Part shown: positions 12,096-24,655 of the stretch, piece after piece
Position numbering within the stretch: position 1 is the stretch's first letter
Layout of the letters: every line of letters starts with the position of its first letter
Source: Arenicola marina
Taxonomy: Eukaryota; Annelida; Polychaeta; Arenicolidae
Reading direction: 5' to 3'
Assembly (NCBI GenBank): GCA_964019135.1
Contig: OZ025248.1
Span: forward strand, 56,909,670-56,973,669
DNA length: 64,000 bases
Program-made: the position numbers and the translations under genes
Notes under the pieces: model-generated
Seen by the model: only the letters and a program-made list of their open reading frames with translations
What the model was told of the DNA's origin: nothing
Databases searched by the model: none

Positions 12096-15000
12096 GCACC
12101 TTGTTGTCTCTGGCCTTACATACAGTGTCCGGCACCCTATTGTCTCTGGCCTTACATACAGTGTCCGGCACCCAGTTGTCTGTGGCCTTACACACAGTGT
12201 CCGGCACCCTGTTGTTTCTGGCCTTACATACAGTGTCCGGCACCCTGTTCTCTCTGGCCTTACATACAGTGTCCGGCACCCTGTTGTCTCTGGCCTTACA
12301 TACAATGTCCGGCATCCTGTTGTCTCTGGCCTTACATACAGTGTCCGGCACCCTATTGTCTCCGGCCTTACATACAGTGTCCGGCACCCAGTTGTCTGTG
12401 GCCTTACACACAGTGTCCGGCACCCTGTTGTTTCTGGCCTTACATACAGTGTCCGGCACCCTGTTCTCTCTGGCCTTACATACAGTGTCCGGCACCCTGT
12501 TGTCTCTGGCCTTACATACAATGTCCGGCACCCTGTTGTCTCTGGCCTTACATACAGTGTCCGGCACCCTGTTGTCTGTGGCCTTACATACAATGTCCGG
12601 CACCCTGTTGTCTCTGGCCTTCCATACAGTGTCCGGCACCCTGTTGTCTGTGGCCTTACATACAATGTCCGGCACCCTGTTGTCTCTGGCCTTACACACA
12701 GTGTCTGGCACCCTGTTGTCTGTGGCCTTACACACATTGTCTGGCACCCTGTTGTCTCTGGCCTTACATACAATGTCTGGCACCCTGTTGTCTGTGGCCT
12801 TACAAACAGTGTCTGGCACCCTGTTGTCTCTGGCCTTACAATGTCCGGCACCCTGTTGTCTCTGGCCTTACAGTGTCCGGCACCCTGTTGTCTCTGGCCT
12901 TACAGTGTCCGGCACCCTGTTGTCTCTGGCCTTACACACAGTCTCTGGCACCCTATTGTCTGTGGCCTTACACACAGTGTCTGGCACCCTGTTGTCTGTG
13001 GTTTTACACACATTGTCTGGCACCCTGTTGTCTCTGGCCTTACAGTGTCCGGCACCTTGTTGTCTCTGGCCTTACACACAGTCTCTGGCATCCTATTGTA
13101 TCTGGCCTTACACACAGTGTCTGGCACCCTGTTGTCTGTGGCCTTACACACAGTCTCTGGCACCCTATTGTATCTGGCCTTACACACAGTGTCTGGCACC
13201 CTGTTGTCTGTGGCCTTACACACATTGTCTGGCACCCTGTTGTCTCTGGCCTTACATACAATGTCTGGCACCCTGTTGTCACTGGCCTTACAGTGTCTGG
13301 CACCCTGTTGTCTGTGGCCTTACACACATTGTCTGGCACCCTGTTGTCTCTGGCCTTACACACAGTGTCTGGCACCCTATTGTATCTGGCCTTACACACA
13401 GTGTCTGGCACCCTGTTGTCTGTGGCCTCACACACAGTGTCTGGCACCCTGTTGTATCTGGCATTACACACAGTGTCCGGCACCCTGTTGTCTCTGGCCT
13501 TGCACACAATCTCTGGCACCCTGTTGTCTCTGGCCTTACATACAGTGTCTGGCACCCTGTTGCCTCTGGCCTTACATACAGTGTCCGGCACCCTGTTGTC
13601 TCTGGCCTTACACACAGTGTCTGGCACCCTGTTTTCTGTGGCCTTACACACAGTGTCCGGCACCCTGTTGGATCTGGCCTTACATACAATGTCCGGCACC
13701 CTGTTCTCTCTGGCCTTACATACAGTGTCTGGCACCCTGTTGTCTCTGGCCTTACATACATTGTCTGGCACCCTGTTGTCTCTGGCCTTACACACAGTGT
13801 CTGGCACCCTGTTGTCTCTGGCCTTACATACAATGTCCGGCACCCTGTTCTCTCTGGCCTTACATACAGTGTCTGGCACCCTGTTGTCTCTGGCCTTACA
13901 CACATTGTCTGGCACCCTGTTGTCTCTGGCCTTACACACAGTGTCTGGCACCCTGTTGTCTGTGGCCTTACATACAGTGTCTGGCACCCTGTTGTCTGTG
14001 GCCTTACACACATTGTCTGGCACCCTGTTGTCTCTGGCCTTACACACAGTCTCTGGCACCCTATTGTATCTGGCCTTACACACAGTGTCTGGCACCCTGT
14101 TGTCTGTGGCCTTACACACATTGTCTGGCACCCTGTTGTCTCTGGCCTTACATACAATGTCTGGCACCCTGTTGTCACTGGCCTTACAGTGTCTGGCACC
14201 CTGTTGTCTGTGGCCTTACACACATTGTCTGGCACCCTGTTGTCTCTGGCCTTACACACAGTGTCTGGCACCCTATTGTATCTGGCCTTACACACAGTGT
14301 CTGGCACCCTGTTGTCTGTGGCCTTACACACAGTGTCTGGCACCCTGTTGTATCTGGCATTACACACAGTGTCCGGCACCCTGTTGTCTCTGGCCTTGCA
14401 CACAATCTCTGGCACCCTGTTGTCTCTGGCCTTACATACAGTGTCCGGCACCCTGTTGTCTCCGGCCTTACACACAGTGTCCGGCACCCTGTTGTCTCTG
14501 GCCTTACACACAGTGTCTGGCACCCTGTTGTCTCTGGCCTTACATACAGTGTCCGGCACCCTGTTGTCTCCGGCCTTACATACAGTGTCCGGCACCCTGT
14601 TGTCTCTGGCCTTACACACAGTGTCCGGCACCCTGTTGTCTCTGGCCTTACATACAGTGTCCGGCACCCTGTTGTCTCTGGCCTTACATACAGTGTCCGG
14701 CACCCTGTTGTCTCCGGCCTTACATACAATGTCCGGCACCCTGTTGTCTCTGGCCTTACATACAGTGTCCGGCACCCTATTGTCTCTGGCCTTACATACA
14801 GTGTCCGGCACCTAGTTGTCTCTGGCCTTACATACAGTGTCCGGCACCCTGTTGTCTCTGGCCTTACATACAGTGTCCGGCACCCTGTTGTCTCTGGCCT
14901 TACATACAGTGTCCGGCACCTAGTTGTCTCTGGCCTTACATACAGTGTCCGGCACCCTGTTGTCTCCGGCCTTACATACAGTGTCCGGCACCCTGTTGTC

Positions 15001-15433
15001 TCTGGCCTTACATACAGTGTCCGGCACCCTGTTGTCTCCGGCCTTACATACAGTGTCCGGCATCCTGTTGTCTCTGGCCTTACATACAGTGTCCGGCACC
15101 CTGTTGTCTCTGGCCTTACATACAATGTCCGGCACCCTGTTGTCTCTGGCCTTACATACAGTGTCCGGCACCCTGTTGTCTCTGGCCTTACATACAATGT
15201 CTGGCACCCTGTTGTCTCTGGCCTTACACACAGTGTCCGGCACCCTATTGTCTCTGGCCTTACACACAGTGTCCGGCACCCTGTTGTCTCTGGCCTTACA
15301 TACAGTGTCCGGCACCCTGTTGTCTCTGGCCTTACATACAGTGTCCGGCACCCTGTTGTCTCTGGCCTTACATACAATGTCCGGCACCCTGTTGTCTCTG
15401 GCCTTACATACAGTGTCTGGCACCCTGTTGTCT
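12096..15433. repeat. 36 bp minisatellite, about 93 copies, open in five frames
   Basis: The core is CAGTGTCCGGCACCCTGTTG; variants include CCGG/CTGG, GTCTCTGG/GTCTGTGG and CATACA/CACACA. Because 36 is divisible by three and the consensus unit has no stop in five of six frames, ORFs of 200-1,217 codons appear on both strands. The sixth frame has a TAA in most units. Six shortened 32 bp units (near 12834, 12866, 12898, 13040, 13285 and 14183) shift the frame. The 1,217-codon ORF therefore reads 12-residue units such as GLTYSVRHPVVS, then LALHTVSGTLLS, then WPYTQCLAPCCL, and cycles again. A protein under selection would not tolerate this, so I call it non-coding. Confidence 0.95.
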
Positions 15434-15960
15434 TCGACCCCCTTCTCCCTCGCCGGCCCCTCACCTCCCGACCATCGCCCTTTGTGGGGGTTCTGTAGGA
15501 ACTTCTCTTGGTCATTAATCATTTATAATCTCACCCAAGCGGCTCGCCCCACTCCCCGCTTTGTGTTTTAATCAGTGAGCGCCGTCTTCCATGGTTATCA
15601 GACCCGCGCCTTTGTCGCCGGGCCACCCTGGACCACCTTGCGCACGCCTCTGTGCGGCCCGCGACCCTGGCTCCAGTGTACAGACAAGGCCGGATAGGAT
15701 ACCCCTAATGTGACACTCATCTCAGCCCCATGTACATGGCCCTGTGAAAAGACATACTTGAATGTCCATACGGACGGCTTGAGGCTCGCCTTGGCTCGGG
15801 CCGAAGTGAAAAGGCAATTGCATTCTGCGTAACGACACCTCCTGAACTGTCAAGGCATGGTTAGTCACGAGCGTCTTGTCCTTAAGTGATCGGCTGTCAT
15901 ATAGTGAGTGTTGTGAAGGAAGCTGTCGAATAGGGGCCTTTGATACCACGGAAGTCGACT
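15434..15960. other. Unique sequence, nothing recognised
   Basis: This is GC-rich sequence for the first 250 bp and mixed afterwards, separating two unrelated arrays. No ORF carries a recognisable domain, and no inverted repeats were noticed. Confidence 0.5.
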
Positions 15961-16550
15961 GACCTCGACTTGAACAATAACACTGACATTTACTTTTAGA
16001 AAAATCCATTTAATAACAATGACATTGACTTGGGCAACCCGATTATTAACAATGACATTGAATTGGACAACACATTTCAGAACTGACATTGACGTGGGCA
16101 ACCTATTTAATAACGCTGCCATTGACTTGGACAACCCATTTAACAACACTGACATTGACTTGGACAACCCATTTAATAACGCTGACATTGACTTGGACAA
16201 CCCATTTAATAACACTGACATTGACGTTGGCAACCCATTTACCAACACTGACATTGAATTGGACAACCCATTTAATAACACTGACATTGACGTGGACAAC
16301 CCATTTAATAACGCTGACATTGACTTGGACAACTCATTTAATAACACTGACATTGACGTGGACAACCCATTTTGCAACACTGAGATTGAATTGGACAACC
16401 CATTTAATAACACTGACATTGACGTGAACAACCCATTTAATAACGCTGACATTGACTTGGACAACCCATTTAATAACACTAACATTGACTTGGGCAACCC
16501 GATTATTGACATTGACTTGGACAACCCATTTAATAACGCGGACGTTGACT
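15961..16550. repeat. 33 bp minisatellite, about 17 copies
   Basis: The core is GACTTGGACAACCCATTTAA, followed by TAACACTGACATT. Units alternate ACTTGG/ACGTGG/AATTGG and AACACTG/AACGCTG. The edges are degenerate (15961-16080). The period is a multiple of three, so plus-frame ORFs translate to 11-residue units such as DNPFNNTDIDL, and minus frames are open too. The plus ORF of 263 codons from 16019 runs on into unrelated GC-rich sequence with no domain, which suggests it is fortuitous. Confidence 0.95.
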
Positions 16551-18580
16551 GGCATCCTATCCTGATGTCCGTCGTTCACGTGACCTGGGACCCCTCCCCC
16601 CGCCCTCCCCCCGTCCCCTCCCCTACCCCCTCCCCTACCCCCTCCCCTACCCGTCCACGCAGCTCTCGCGGTTCACACGCGTGTGTCCGGGCGACAAATT
16701 GTAGGACCCTTGCTGGTCACCAGTTCAAAGCCGTCCGCCGGGCAACCTTGACCCGTGGCATATCGCTGGCGACTGGAGCCCGTGCGGGTTGGACGCGGGG
16801 CGGTAGTTGAGCGCGGCAATACACGCCGCTCTTCAAAGACAACACTGTCGGGAGAACCTCCTTAACTAAGGATCGATCGATCGCATGGCCTTGGGCGACC
16901 GCAGACAGGGGTTATGGCAGCAATAGGGAGACTTAGTTTTAGGCGGGGAGGAAAGGGGTGAGGGGTGGGTGGGGGTAGATGAAAGTGAACATGTCAACGT
17001 TGTCATTTACCGCCAAGGAAGTTTGGAGCGTGAGGGGTGTAGTGGGACTGTTACTCACGTACTCACGTTAGTGTCGGAGCCGGTTCTCTGGAGGTAGTTT
17101 GTCTCGGAGGTAGGCCATCTACTGGAACTTTGAACCTTTATTGTAGAGGGTGTGTTAGCTTCTAATATAATGTTGGCTTGCCGTCTGCCATGTCTCCCAT
17201 TATATTTAACATTCTTTTTGGGGTGAAAGTGTCCAAAATATATCAATATCGCTGTGTTTATGAGACGAAGATGAACTTGTTGAAGCGTGTGGTGTACACC
17301 TTGTCACTTCCGGTTTGACCGGAAGCTGTAAAGCGGACGCTGTACGGTGCCGGGGTCAGCCAATCTACGGCGGCCGCCATGATGGAGCACACTGACCTGC
17401 CAGCTTGCAGGCACTTCCCGGGCTGGGATGAAGGAGTGGGGGGGGGGCGTTTGAAGGCGTTGTGCCACAGTTCTTAGGGGGGATGGGGGCGTTGTGCCAC
17501 AGTTCTCAGGGGGGTGGGGACGTTGTGCCACAGTTCTCAGGGGGGTGGGGACGTTGTGCCACTTTCGCCCGTCATTTCCTGTGACCAACTGACGATCATA
17601 ACGCTGCTGTTGAAATTGCTCTTGTGCAATCTAGATATAGATATGGTTATCAGCCGCCATGACCCTTGATCGTTGCTCTCTGTTAGACCCTGGCTCGGGC
17701 GGCATGCTTAATCAAAGCCGCAGTTACTCTCCCATCCATCTTGTGGGGCGTAAAGGGATAGGGAAATTGACTGAGGAGAGAGTGGCTCTGATTCATGCCG
17801 GTCTAACTGGGTGTGACCATTACTCCTCACACTTCTCTAAATATAGCCTAACCTAGTTGTGTTTTTCTGAAGCCAGGTGCTGCAGCCATTGTGATGCGAA
17901 CGGCATGTATGGCGGTGTGTTATTTAGCACCCGAGCAGGGACCAAGAAATATAGCATGACTAATACTACAGGGCATAAACAAGCCAGGTTAGACTGGGAT
18001 AGGCACGACTCACGTTATAATAACGTTGGAAGCATGAAATTCCCGTTGTATTGCAATGTTCATTGCGTGATAAATGAGCGCAAGGATTAGTTGCTGTGTG
18101 CCACCCGAGTCGTGCTGTTGGTGCGTCTGTACTGCACTTTACACTGACTCGCCCTCAGACTGGTCGGGACCCTTGTCTCTGGCCAGGTATCTTATCGCTA
18201 AGACGGCTCACTGCCCTACCTGCCTACCTCTAACTGTCCCCCACACCACACACCGCCCCCCACATCCCACACCCCGCCCCCCACAACCCACACCTCCCAC
18301 TCTCTCCCCCCCCCCCCATCCCAGCAAAGGACCCCGTCTATGGCGCTTCCGGAAGTCTAGATGTGTGATTTGGCCAGAGCCAGACGTGGCCTGGGCATTA
18401 TCTGGTGGCTCTGGGGCGAGCTGACCCTCAGCCGTTGATCGGCTCCCGGTGATTTAAGCCCTGCCGACTGGCCGGATCCTGTTCCCATCGTATCGCTGAC
18501 CTCGTCCCTCTTGTGGTTTATGTAACGCGCTGCTGGTTTATTAGGCTTTAGGACGGGGGTTCCCACACAATGCAACAGCG
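16551..18580. other. Unique sequence with C-rich tracts
   Basis: CCCTCCCCTACC phrases lie at about 16590-16655, and another C-rich tract (CCCCACA-type) is at about 18236-18325. ORFs are under 120 codons and lack recognisable domains. A 31 bp repeat inside this interval is listed separately. Confidence 0.5.
17457..17562. repeat. 31 bp tandem repeat, about 3.4 copies
   Basis: Units begin GTTGTGCCACAGTTCTCAGG and end in a G-rich stretch. The first unit has TTCTTAGG in place of TTCTCAGG and a slightly different G tract. The array is small, and the later units are nearly identical. Confidence 0.93.
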
Positions 18581-19392
18581 CGGCGTCAGTGACGGCGTCA
18601 GAATCAGTGTCAGTGACGGCGTCAGTGACGGCGTCAGAATCAGTGTCAGTGGCGGCGTCAGTGTCGGCGTCAGAATCAGTGTCAGTGGCGGCGTCAGTGG
18701 CGGTGTCAGAGTCACTGTCAGTGGCGGCGTCAGTGGCGGTGTCAGAGTCACTGTCAGTGGCGGTGTCAGAGTCACTGTCAGTGGCGGTGTCAGAGTCACT
18801 GTCAGTGGCGATGTCAGAGTCACTGTCAGTGGCGGTGTCAGAGTCACTGTCAGTGGCGGCGTCAGAGTCACTGTCAGTGGCGGTGTCAGTCATTGTCAGT
18901 GGCGGTGTCAGTGTCGATGTCAGAGTCACTGTCAGTGGCGGCGTCAGTGGCGGTGTCAGTGGCGATGTCAGAGTCACTGTCAGTGGCGGTGTAAGTGGCG
19001 ATGTCAGAGTCACTGTCAGTGGCGGTGTCAGAGTCACTGTCAGTGGCGATGTCAGAGTCACTGTCAGTGGCGGCGTCAGTGGCGGTGTCAGAGTCACTGT
19101 CAGTGGCGATGTCAGAGTCACTGTCAGTGGCGCGGCGTCAGTGGCCGTGTCAGTGGCCGTGTCAGTGGCCGTGTCAGTGGCAGTGTCAGTGGCCGTGTCA
19201 GTGGCAGTGGTCGTGTCAGTGGCCGTGTCAGTGGCCGTGTCAGTGGCCGTGTCAGTGGCAGTGGCAGAGTCACTGTCAGTGGCAGTGTCAGTGGCCGAGT
19301 CAGTTGCCGTGTCAGTGGCAGTGTCAGTGGCCGTGTCAGTGGCAGTGGCCGTGTCAGTGGCAGTGGCAGTGTCAGTGGCAGTGTCAGTGTCG
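18581..19392. repeat. 6/12/24 bp hierarchical minisatellite
   Basis: The base is a six-base word (GTCAGT, GGCGGT, GTCAGA, GTCACT) organised mostly as a 24 bp unit with the core GTCAGTGGCGGTGTCAGAGT. Three zones are visible: GACGGC/TCAGAATCAG at the start, GGCGGT/GAGTCACT in the middle, and GTGGCCGTGTCA towards the end. All units are multiples of six, so both strands hold open frames. The plus strand gives Val/Ser/Ala repeats and the minus strand Thr/Asp/Ser/Ala or Thr/Leu/Pro repeats of up to 292 codons. They are interpreted as by-products of the repeat. Confidence 0.95.
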
Positions 19393-22300
19393 CCAACACG
19401 CCTCTATCATCCCATCCAGGCCATGCCATAGGTGTCGCGGTGGCTTGAAGGGCGAATGGAGGACACTGCCGCAATATAATTAACTGCAGAATGGGGAGGC
19501 AATGTTCAGGTGTCAAAATCCACCCCATCGCCAACTGTAATTGACGTAGTTGAACCATCTTAAAAAAATCTGCGACAAAAGGAGAAGTAAAACTTGTAAT
19601 TAGTAAATAGTCGTGTCGTGTTTGGTGAAGTCCTTCCGCTGTGTTTTGACGATGGTTCGGGCCGTGGGACGTTGCAGGGACCCACCCCGCCCCGCACGTC
19701 CCCCCGAGCGTCGTGTAGGTAGCGACGGACGGACGGCACATGGCGAGCAGGGAGTGAGTGAGAGGGCTGCACTGGCGGTCTGGGGCTGGGCCTGGGCCTG
19801 GGCCTGGCATGTGGTTCACTGGCGCTGTCTGGGCTCGGCTTGTCAGTCTGCAGTGGGGCGATCACTCACCGTGTGGCGAGCGAACCCCCATGCCATCAGG
19901 CCTCCGTGTGGGAGAGAGGTGAAAGGCTGCAGGGGTATGTTGTCCTAGAGGGCTACCAAGTGCCTTGATTCTCGGGAGTTATGAGGGGGGGTGGTGCCGC
20001 CACACCGCCTGGGTGCCGACATGGGAACCTCCCGGCAGTCTCCGTGGAAACCTGTAGAGAACCGGGTCTGTTCCGCCTGGGGTAGGGAGTCTCTCTGATA
20101 CTGCTATATCGGTGTCCCTATCACCCTACCTGACTGCCTGCAACTCCCGCCGCTATGCCATGTTTGCAGGCTCTCCAGTGATACTACTGTTTCCTACTTT
20201 TTGTCTCCATCCTATTTTTCCTCCTTTTTCTTCAAAATACCTATATTTTCCTACTTTTTCAAACTTTTTGGTATTTGCTCTACCATTCTCAATTTCAAAA
20301 TGTCGTGAATTGCTGTAAAAGTGAACATTTCACTTGTATTATTGCAAAAGAGGTATTTTGTTTTTGCTTCGTAATATATCTTTAAATCAGCACTGGTGTC
20401 GGTCAAGTTCTAATAACGAAAATTAGGTGCAGCTGAGCAGCATATAAGATATGTTGTAAAAACATATTTTCTTAATGATATGACTTTTTGTCCCTTGTTG
20501 ATCTGGAATAATGTTGCTACATATGCTATTTGGGGTCTTACTTTTGCTTCTATTTTCCTACTATTGTCCTACTTTTTCTATATTTTCATTCGTACTTTTG
20601 TCCTGTATTTTCATGAGGGTGTACTGGACAGCCTGTGTTTGTGTTTTTGTGAGTTGTTGAATTGACTTTTCAATATATCTATATATATCGCCTTGTGGAA
20701 ATCGTGTGCTGCAGCAAGATTCACTTATTGACCCCGAAATTGTTGGTTTAGATCTAAAGAGTATCTTCTCATCATTGCTTAGAAACCCGGAAACTGGTTT
20801 CTGGACAGATTTTTATGGCGTCCATTTTAAAATTTAAAATGGCGGCTTGTTACCGTATCGATGGCCATCGGTACTGTATCTTCAGCGATCTCCCTTGGTG
20901 TACGCTCACATCCCGTATCGGGCTGTCCAACAGTCATGATTGCCTTCTTTAGCAATACGTGTGAACTAGGGCCATTCGTTCTCGTCTGTAATGAGGATGT
21001 AATGCCTATCCCAAACCCTGCGGTAATCCTCTCCGTCCTCAGGGAGTGGATCATGTTATCCCTTCTGTATGCGAGGAGTACAATATTTATTCAAGACTAA
21101 AATCATCGCCCTCCAGCGAAGTTCTGTGCAAGGTACTTGGTTGCTTTCCCAACCCAAGCGAGCCACCCAACCAGTGAAAGGAGTAGTTTCAATTCGTTTT
21201 CATAGTCTGGACTACTTGAAGACCCAGATCCCTCATTACTGAACTAAGAAAACCAACGTTGTTGTCCAAAACATGTCAGGCGGAAGCTCGATGTTTGGAT
21301 AACATCTCCTGTAATGTCGTCCGTTTACCTCGTTAACATCTATGTGGATGGTAATAGGTTTGCCCTTGGCTGCGTTATAATTGCTTCGGCAGGTAGAAAA
21401 ACGAAAAAAAGAGGTAGTGGAGGGGCGGGTTGGGCGATGGAGACCGGGGCTGCGGGGAGGGTGGGGGGGGGGGGGGCTTGAACAGCGAAGGAATCGGATG
21501 TGTTTATTTGGTATCCACAAAGTACGTTGGCAGTGGGAGGGCTTTGTGCACTGGTAGCCCATGAGGAGTGAGTGACACCTCTAATTGCGCGGCTTGGGTC
21601 TCTTACCCAGCGGCCATTTTAACCGGAAGCCTCTCTGGCCCGAATAAGCCTCATCTTGGCGGTATGTGTGGGTGGGTGGCTGCCCCAGGTGGGGCTCCGG
21701 GCCGGACCTGAGGCCGGCTATTGGCCTCTTTCTCGTCCAGCCAACGCACTTTCCATGATCGTTTTGTAAATTTTTGTTTCTTTTAATGACTTTTCAATGG
21801 CTTTTAACGTCGAATTCGTATTTCAGTGTTAAGTTCGCAGTCGCAACAATGCCATGGTTTGACTTCCTTGGAACGGGTTAAGACATCCCGTAAAGAAAGA
21901 AAACAACGGAAATACGTGAAATGTGAAACTGTTTTGTGTGTGAACAAACAAGACTCGATAGAAATCGAGCCGCTCTGTGTTTTTTTCTCTGACGTTACAA
22001 GAAAAGAGGGTGTGGTGGTGTGTTTATGTGGTTAGGGGGGGTGGGGGTGGGGGTAGAGATGCACTGATTCCGTTGACAAACATCCTGTATTAAAACCCAA
22101 GCTGGCAAGATGGTTTTACCTAAAAATAAGTTTCCTTCAGGAGTTAGCTTCACACACTCTGTCTCCTTGCTATATCCCTAATTTTTGCCCCGAGAAAAGT
22201 CTACCGATGACGAAATCTTCAATACCAAAGTAAGGCAGTATACAGTCCCGATTTTTGTGATGTCTCTGATTAAACTAGTCTCCATTGCAATATCGATAGT

Positions 22301-24440
22301 TCGCTGTCACCCTGACTTCAACCGATAATTCTCTTGAAGTTTATACAGGCTCTGATTTTCGGAATAGAACCAAACCGATTTGTCATCGAACAACAATCCA
22401 CTATTTTCTATCGCTCATTGGAGACCAAAGCTGGACCAAAGCCAGCAAGTTAGTTTCCTGCCCGGTCCCAGCTCCGTGCCGCTGGCATCGTACGGCGGCG
22501 GCTCTGTTCCCGTCCCGCCCAAGGCAGCCAGGGCGGAAATCACCATTTTAAAAAGCGGTCATTGAAGGATCGATAGCTCCACTTATTTTTCCCGCCATGG
22601 CATTAGACCGATGTGGCGTATATGTGAGTACACTACAGATTCAATCATATATAGATGACGGCCACTCCATTTGCGCGAGTCAGATTGTTCTTTTAATTTT
22701 ACTTGCTCGACATTTATATATTGCTTACAAATTACAGGTGAAAGGTCCATGTCGTGTTTCCATGACGTCGGCAATTATTTCCAGCTGTAAGGCAGTATAT
22801 AGTCTCGACTATAAAAAAACCCAGGGAAAACCCCGGAGAATTTAAGTGGTTCGCTGCGGATACTTGCGAACCGGATGGAAGGGAGGGAGGACATCAAGTG
22901 ATGCGCCCCCCTCCCCCTTCCCCTTCCCCATTCAATTATATTACTAGGTAGAATTAGGTTGATAGGAAACATGGAACACTTGAACATTTATTTGGATGAT
23001 TTGAAAAATTGGCTGATAGAGCGAGAAGTGTGCAGGTTCGTGCGGAAGGCTCCTAACAGCTTAAGGTTTGTTGGCCTCCTGGTTGTCGTCAGGGGTTCAC
23101 TTTTTACCAGTGCGGACGTTCTGGACACACCTTCTCACTTCCTGTACCCAATTAGGTACTGCTAATAGTGCGTCTCAGCATGACGTCTGTTGGGAGGCAG
23201 GGGGGGGGGGGGGTCAAGGAAGTTCGTTCTAATGAGAGACACGAAAAATTATTTCTAGTTGACAACAGTTTTATTGGCAAGAATTCTGTTGCTTCAAGAA
23301 TGATTGTACTATACAGGATGGCATGGTTCACACTGTGATGGGACAATGGTTCTGACGTGATGGTACTATACAGGATGCCATGGTTCACACTGTGATGGGA
23401 CAATGATTCTAGAGTGATTGTACCACTCAGGATATCATGGTTTAAACTGATGGCACATTGCGCTGCTCTGCTTCATACTTTAACAATTATTTACACAGTA
23501 CCCCGCGGGGATAGCTAGATACAAATATTTATAAGGCGGTGCCTTATCTGTCTACGCACCAGTTGAGAAAGTTCACAGTACAAGATGTTATAGTTCAAAC
23601 TGATGACACAATGCACGAAGCTATGTTTCAGACTAATCGCGCATTGCGCTGCCATGATTCATACTTGGACAATTATTGCACAGTACACTATATTATATTA
23701 CCAACTGATGGCACAATGCACGAAACTATGTTTGATTGCACACTGCACTGCTCTTATTCACACTTGATCTGAGGTCTAGTAGGCTGGGGACAACGCCTTA
23801 CAGAAGTTAAAACGCCATACTTGAACTGAAAACAACAACCCATCAGCTTCCGTGCCATTGGGTTCTTATCAAATCCCATCCCTATCTGTAACATTGTGGC
23901 TGTACCAACAAACCATCGCATGGCCTGAGAACGTAACTAAACGTGTTCTCCTTTGGGTTAATAATTGATTCGTATGTTGGGCGCGGAATGAGTGAGCGAT
24001 TATGGAGTGATGGAATCCCATTTATACCATGTACTTCGGGACACGAAGATACGCATCAGAAGTGCGCTATTCTCTCTGTGATGCTGTTAAACAGAATCGG
24101 AAGGGAGGTGGACGCAAAACTGATGGATCGTTTTGACCCCTTCCTAAAATTTACCATGAAGGATCGCTTGGGGAGTGAGGAGGAACTGGCATGGGCTGAG
24201 TGCGGTGTAGCTTGTGGGTGCTTGAGAGTGGATGAGGAGTCCATAATGGGGGTGTCTGGGGGTAGTGGCCACGGTAGGATGGTGGGTGGGTTCTGCCGTC
24301 TCTCGCCCCAATTCGCCGCCGATTAGACCCTGACCTGGGTAGGGGAGCAGCGCAAGGTGGCAGGATACCATCAGTCAATTTACTTGCTGACACCTATCTC
24401 ATTTAAGCGGGGCTCCAACACAGAGATGAACTAACACGGC
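19393..24440. other. Mostly unique sequence with an A/T-rich island
   Basis: No gene is recognised. GGGCCTGGGCCTGGGCCT repeats lie near 19784-19806. From about 20170 to 20720 the sequence is T-rich, and CCTACTTTTT recurs at about 20196, 20255 and 20568. A 12 bp palindrome, CGATGGCCATCG, lies at about 20857. Both strands are open for 75-79 codons at 20827-21100 without a recognised domain. TAAGGCAGTATA is shared by about 22229 and 22788. A G-run lies near 21465-21477. Confidence 0.5.
23300..23460. repeat. 57 bp tandem repeat, about 2.8 copies
   Basis: ACTATACAGG starts units at 23308 and 23365, and a diverged ACCACTCAGG starts a third at 23422. Each includes CCATGGTT(C/T)A and GATGG(G/C)ACA. 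More diverged relatives with AAACTGATG(A/G)CACA words continue to about 23770, so the full structure may be an older, partly decayed array. Confidence 0.85.
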
Positions 24441-24655
24441 GACCCCTTGGGCCAGGGTACCCTACCCCCCCCCCCCCCCCCCCCCACTGAGCCGCCGGCC
24501 CCTTGGGCCAGGAGAACCCCTCTCTGGGCTGCCGACCCATTGGGCCAGGGTACCCCCCCCCCCCACTACCTGAGCCGCCGACCCTTAGGCCAGGGGGCCC
24601 CCTCCCCCCTGAGCCGCCGACCCCGTCAGCCAGGGGCACACCCACCCTGGGGCCA
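24441..24655. repeat. Degenerate C-rich repeat, about 5 copies of 40-50 bp
   Basis: Units share GAGCCGCCGACCC and TTGGGCCAGGG, then a C-rich spacer of variable length. The first spacer contains a 21-base C homopolymer (24465-24485). Length variation is mainly in the C tracts. Confidence 0.88.

Noticed and set aside
11845-15498. 1,217-codon plus-strand ORF (and 927-, 881-, 507-, 480- and 443-codon relatives on both strands in the repeat arrays)
   Set aside because: They are translations of minisatellites with a multiple-of-three period or no stop in the unit. Frame shifts within the array go unpunished and both strands are open, so there is no sign of selection for protein.
18357-19121. Acidic Asp/Ser/Thr-rich ORF resembling a phosphophoryn or shell-matrix type protein
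   Set aside because: It comes from the GTCAGT-based repeat; the plus strand of the same bases is open in two frames, and neither end has a signal peptide or other domain.
20827-21100. Overlapping 75-79 codon ORFs on both strands in unique sequence
   Set aside because: They are too short, no known motif is seen, and opposite-strand overlap is expected by chance at this composition.
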